Shown: positions 6,129 to 8,936 of the stretch, one piece after another
How positions within the stretch are numbered: position 1 is the first letter of the stretch
How the letters are laid out: every line of letters begins with the position of its first letter
Translations under genes and position numbers: made by a program
NCBI GenBank assembly: GCA_014763905.1
Contig: JACXUN010000048.1
Span: 1 to 8,936, forward strand
From: Campylobacterales bacterium
GTDB taxonomy: Bacteria; Campylobacterota; Campylobacteria; Campylobacterales; Sulfurovaceae
Reading direction: 5' to 3'
DNA: 8,936 bases
The notes under the pieces: generated by a model
Told to the model about the DNA's origin: nothing
The model's database searches: none
Seen by the model: only the letters and a program-made list of their open reading frames with translations

Positions 6129-7082
6129 ATGTTTAGTTTTATAAACCTGCTCCAATCTCTTGCAAATAGAATGAAGAAAAACAAAGGGCTTTGGTTCACA
6201 ATGCTCACACTTCTTTCAACTGTCGGTATCATCTTGTCAATGTTTCTCATCAACTACATGAGCAGTAACGTAGCTCATAAAATATATATGAAAATCCACA
6301 GAGTCAATGCAACCCATTTAGAAAACATTTTAGACCAAAAATATGACACCCTGCTCTCGATCAGTGATATTTTGGCGATCCAGCCTGAAATCGCAGCAAA
6401 TATAAAATCGAAATCAGACAAATCTATCAACAACTATTTAGAAAGTGTACAAACTACTATAAACAAAACTTTAGGCAGCGATCCTGTTCTCGTACATTAC
6501 TATGCAAAAGATTTCACAGCTACAAAATCTGAAAACTTTAAATACGCCAACATAGTTATGGCATCACAAACTTCTATTTCGGGTATAGTCGTCAATAAAA
6601 TCGGAACAAGAATTATCGTTATGACCCCCGTTATGGACAACAACGAAACCATAGGGGTAATCGAACTCTCTCAAGATATCTCAAGTGTTAAAAATGATTT
6701 TGCAAAATTTGGTAAAGACTTTGTATTTTTAATTGACAAATCACAACTTCCATTTATCGATCTCTCATTTAAACAAGGGATGCTTGAAGATATAAATGAA
6801 CAACTCAAAATCTTTTTTCATCAATACGATGCAGGATTTTATACTTATTTGACACATATAGATTTTGTACAACTCAATCAGGACAAATTTCATGTTGACA
6901 AGTCTTACTATATAGATACGACTGAAGCTTTAGATATTGACGGGAAAAACATCGGGCAATTTGTGATCGGTGAGAGAGGTGCACAAGAGGATTCATTTGT
7001 AACTATCACACAAGATCTTATAAAGTCAGTTACAACTGTTGCGCTTGGACTTGTTATATCACTCATCTTGTTCATGTTTTAA
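6129..7082 (+). CDS. Membrane protein with periplasmic Cache-like sensor domain and no output domain
   Basis: The 317 residues read as a short cytoplasmic N-terminus with basic residues, a first membrane helix (about 22-44), a large periplasmic domain (about 45-296) and a second helix (about 298-317) that ends at the stop codon. The domain starts with a long helix (HRVNATHLENILDQKYDTLL), as in Cache sensors of chemoreceptors and kinases. Residues 115-205 follow the dCache_3-type pattern: a YYAKDF strand, then SGIVVNKIGTRIIVMTPVMD, NETIGVIELSQDI and FVFLIDKS. The segment DIDGKNIGQFVIGE before the second helix is also typical. There is no HAMP, kinase, methyl-accepting, GGDEF or other cytoplasmic part, so a signal would have to pass through the membrane to a partner, probably the channel protein encoded 9 bases downstream. 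Start supported by AAGGA nine bases upstream. Ligand unknown; Cache assignment rests on pattern only. Confidence 0.82.
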   Translation: MFSFINLLQSLANRMKKNKGLWFTMLTLLSTVGIILSMFLINYMSSNVAHKIYMKIHRVNATHLENILDQKYDTLLSISDILAIQPEIAANIKSKSDKSINNYLESVQTTINKTLGSDPVLVHYYAKDFTATKSENFKYANIVMASQTSISGIVVNKIGTRIIVMTPVMDNNETIGVIELSQDISSVKNDFAKFGKDFVFLIDKSQLPFIDLSFKQGMLEDINEQLKIFFHQYDAGFYTYLTHIDFVQLNQDKFHVDKSYYIDTTEALDIDGKNIGQFVIGERGAQEDSFVTITQDLIKSVTTVALGLVISLILFMF

Positions 7083-7091
7083 GGGATCAAA

Positions 7092-8642
7092 ATGAAACGT
7101 CTAAAGATCATTAAGTCTTATCTTGTTTTATGGTTGTTCATCTATTTTATGATCTATTCAAATTTTGATGAAGTAGTTATATTTTTCAGCTCGAGTCTTT
7201 CGTTTAACATTGCTGTTTTAACACTGCTTATCATCGGTATTATAGTTATTATGCGTTCTACTATCAACTTGGTTATGCTTGCGGGTACTTTTGGAACTTT
7301 GGCTTATAAAAAAGAAAACTTGAGTTTTTACCTTCAAGGGATTGATAGGATTATGCCTGCAAATATTGCCCACATGTTTCACTCAAGGGCTGAAAAAGGT
7401 GTACTTTTATTTACATCCGAAGAGTCTCGTGCCGTGATCGATTGGATCGAAGAAAGATTTTCCCACCAAAGCAGATATATCAATTATTTTGTTGGTACGG
7501 TTTTAATGATCGGTCTTCTGGGAACTTTTACGGGTCTTCTTGTAGCAATCGATGAGATGGGAAGAATTATTCTCTCTTTAACGGGAGATATCGATCTTGG
7601 TGAAGTTATACGCGGATTTTCGGGTCCTCTTGGCGGTATGGCTGTTGGTTTTGGTTCTTCACTTTTCGGTGTTGTTGCAGCTATTATCATGGGTGTTATG
7701 GGATATATACTCAACAAAAACCAAGAGATTCTGATCGAAGGTGTAGAGGACTGGCTCAAGGGCAAAATTATCGATACGCCTAGTGGTAATACCGGTGGCG
7801 GAATGTCTGTTGCTGTCTCTGCTGAAGGGGGTCAACTTCCTGAACAAAGAAGTTCTTTTATGGATGTTTTTGTTGACACTATCGGTTCACTTACTAAAGA
7901 GATGTCAAACATAGCCAAAACAAATGACAGACTGCATTCTATAACTATTGCCTCTGTACAAACGGCAAGAGATGAGCATGAACAAAACTATGAACTTTTT
8001 GAAAGGATCAATGAGAATCTTTCAACTATTTCGAGCGTTACTAAAGAAGGGATGCTCAGTACTGGAGAGAAAATTGAGCAGCAGTCATTAGCTATGAGTG
8101 AGCTTTTAGATGTGCAAAAAAATCTTAATGCAAATCTGAAAAATGAGATCCAACTACTGTTAAAAGAGCTCGAAAATGCTCAAAATAACAATACAGCCGA
8201 GATCCAAAAAGTGCAAACTACACTCGTAGATATAGCTACAAAATTAAATACGGAAAACGAAACCCTTGAAAGACTCGAGAAACTTTCAAAAGTAAATATC
8301 ATTGACTTGCGCTCAGAACATAAAACATTGACACAGATAGATGAAACTCTTAAGAAAAATCTTCAAACTCTGCATGAAAGCTTGGCAAATTTAGGTGCAT
8401 CATCCAATAACAACGCAAAAGCTCTCTTGGAAAAATTCGAACAGCAAATCACTCAAGAGATCGAACAACAAAAAATCTATCAAGAGGAACTCCTCAAACA
8501 AAACGAACTGCTCAAGCAGATTGTCGGTAGTTCAAATGAGAACAATGCAACACTCAAAGTAATCGCCGCAAAAGAGCGTGTCAACGTAGATCTTCGAAAT
8601 GCTGAAAAATCGTCAGGATTTTTCTCTAAGCTTTTTAAGTAG
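7092..8642 (+). CDS. MotA/TolQ/ExbB-type proton channel subunit with long coiled-coil tail (ZorA-like)
   Basis: The 516-residue protein has membrane helices at about 8-22, 38-68, 130-155 and 180-207. The last two carry the MotA/ExbB signature: GLLGTFTGLL (141-150) and GPLGGMAVGFGSSLFGVVAA (178-197), with small and hydroxyl residues lining the expected ion path. Residues 72-128 form the cytoplasmic loop between helix pairs. A glycine-rich linker (about 229-248) leads to a Gln/Asn/Glu/Lys-rich region, about 255-500, expected to be mostly coiled coil and strongest around 445-478. The C-terminus ends in an aromatic, basic FFSKLFK. MotA and ExbB lack such a tail; ZorA of Zorya defence systems has one, projecting from a five-subunit channel into the cytoplasm. 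The AAGGGA ribosome binding site (7081-7086) overlaps the previous stop codon, and the partner gene follows after 8 bases. Probable role: the stator or channel part of an ion-driven motor. ZorA identity is inferred, not proven. Confidence 0.85.
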   Translation: MKRLKIIKSYLVLWLFIYFMIYSNFDEVVIFFSSSLSFNIAVLTLLIIGIIVIMRSTINLVMLAGTFGTLAYKKENLSFYLQGIDRIMPANIAHMFHSRAEKGVLLFTSEESRAVIDWIEERFSHQSRYINYFVGTVLMIGLLGTFTGLLVAIDEMGRIILSLTGDIDLGEVIRGFSGPLGGMAVGFGSSLFGVVAAIIMGVMGYILNKNQEILIEGVEDWLKGKIIDTPSGNTGGGMSVAVSAEGGQLPEQRSSFMDVFVDTIGSLTKEMSNIAKTNDRLHSITIASVQTARDEHEQNYELFERINENLSTISSVTKEGMLSTGEKIEQQSLAMSELLDVQKNLNANLKNEIQLLLKELENAQNNNTAEIQKVQTTLVDIATKLNTENETLERLEKLSKVNIIDLRSEHKTLTQIDETLKKNLQTLHESLANLGASSNNNAKALLEKFEQQITQEIEQQKIYQEELLKQNELLKQIVGSSNENNATLKVIAAKERVNVDLRNAEKSSGFFSKLFK

Positions 8643-8650
8643 GCGCATAA

Positions 8651-8936
8651 ATGGCAAAAAGATGTCCTGAAGAGTTCAATCCATGGCCACCATTTGTGGA
8701 TATCTTTGCGTCTGTAATCTTGGTTATGATGCTCTTTTTACTCATCACCATCGTAAACATCGGTTACTACGCTCAATTTAAGTACAAAGTGTCATACACG
8801 GCAAGTACCATTACACAAGCACCTATACAACCTGAAGATCAGACAAAAATTCAAGAAACAAAAAAAGAGTCTGAAAAAACAAAAGAAGAGGAAGCAGAAG
8901 ATAGTTTTTCTTTTCATAAGATCGTTGCTCCTGTCC
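8651..8936 (+). CDS. MotB/ZorB-like motor partner, N-terminal part (3' partial)
   Basis: The first 95 residues are visible; the frame is still open at the window edge. The short cytoplasmic N-terminus contains NPWPPFVD, followed by one membrane helix (about 15-38, rich in V, L, M, I). Asp17 sits at the start of the helix where MotB, ExbD and ZorB carry the proton-binding aspartate. After the helix comes a Lys/Glu-rich linker (about 65-85), as expected before a periplasmic, often OmpA-like peptidoglycan-binding domain, which would be outside the window. AGG at 8641-8643 overlaps the stop codon of the channel gene and gives a ribosome binding site seven bases before the ATG, so the two are translationally close. 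Together they form a plausible MotAB/ZorAB-type pair. Whether an OmpA domain or defence genes follow cannot be seen. Confidence 0.8.
   Translation, partial: MAKRCPEEFNPWPPFVDIFASVILVMMLFLLITIVNIGYYAQFKYKVSYTASTITQAPIQPEDQTKIQETKKESEKTKEEEAEDSFSFHKIVAPV

Noticed and set aside
7484..7847. Two minus-strand ORFs of 93 and 62 residues
   Set aside because: They are antisense to the channel core and linker of the MotA-like gene, with no start signals.
7092..8936. Naming the pair zorA and zorB outright as a complete Zorya system
   Set aside because: No zorC, zorD or zorE is in the window, the partner's C-terminal domain is missing, and the upstream sensor is not a known Zorya component. The similarity is kept as an inference.

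Overview
The window looks like a chromosome segment of a free-living member of the Campylobacterota (Sulfurimonas/Sulfuricurvum-like). This is inferred from three things: an HdrB/SdhE-type iron-sulfur protein of the non-classical succinate dehydrogenase/methylmenaquinol:fumarate reductase kind, a companion protein of a type I associate with this phylum, and the AT-rich spacers. No database search was possible. No rRNA, tRNA or CRISPR array was seen.

Left part (1-3160): the window opens inside an HdrB-like protein with two CCG cluster-binding motifs; its first residues lie upstream. A perfect hairpin follows, then three small minus-strand units: a six-cysteine protein, a probable lipoprotein, and a very short ORF just before the lipoprotein with an apparent frame break in a run of six A. 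After a well-formed promoter comes a 355-residue protein. By eye it is a fusion of a cysteine-poor SdhB-like module and a cysteine-poor HdrB-like module, apparently a degenerate composite of the complex encoded next to it.

Middle (3160-6084): a secreted RNase T2 with both active-site motifs converges on the previous gene and ends in a hairpin overlapping its stop codon. Upstream of it lies a 92-bp inverted-repeat element that may be a dispersed repeat. Next is a membrane-anchored six-cysteine protein of unknown role, divergent from argG, which encodes a complete argininosuccinate synthase.

Right part (6129-8936): a tight, visibly AT-richer three-gene operon that runs off the window. It encodes a membrane protein with a periplasmic Cache-like sensor and no cytoplasmic output domain; a MotA/TolQ/ExbB-type channel subunit with a roughly 260-residue coiled-coil cytoplasmic tail; and the start of a MotB/ZorB-like partner with one membrane helix and a candidate proton-carrying Asp. 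The last two resemble the ZorA-ZorB motor of Zorya anti-phage systems. The adjacent sensor is not part of described Zorya operons as I know them. This is the best candidate for an undescribed system, possibly a ligand-sensing, ion-driven envelope motor.
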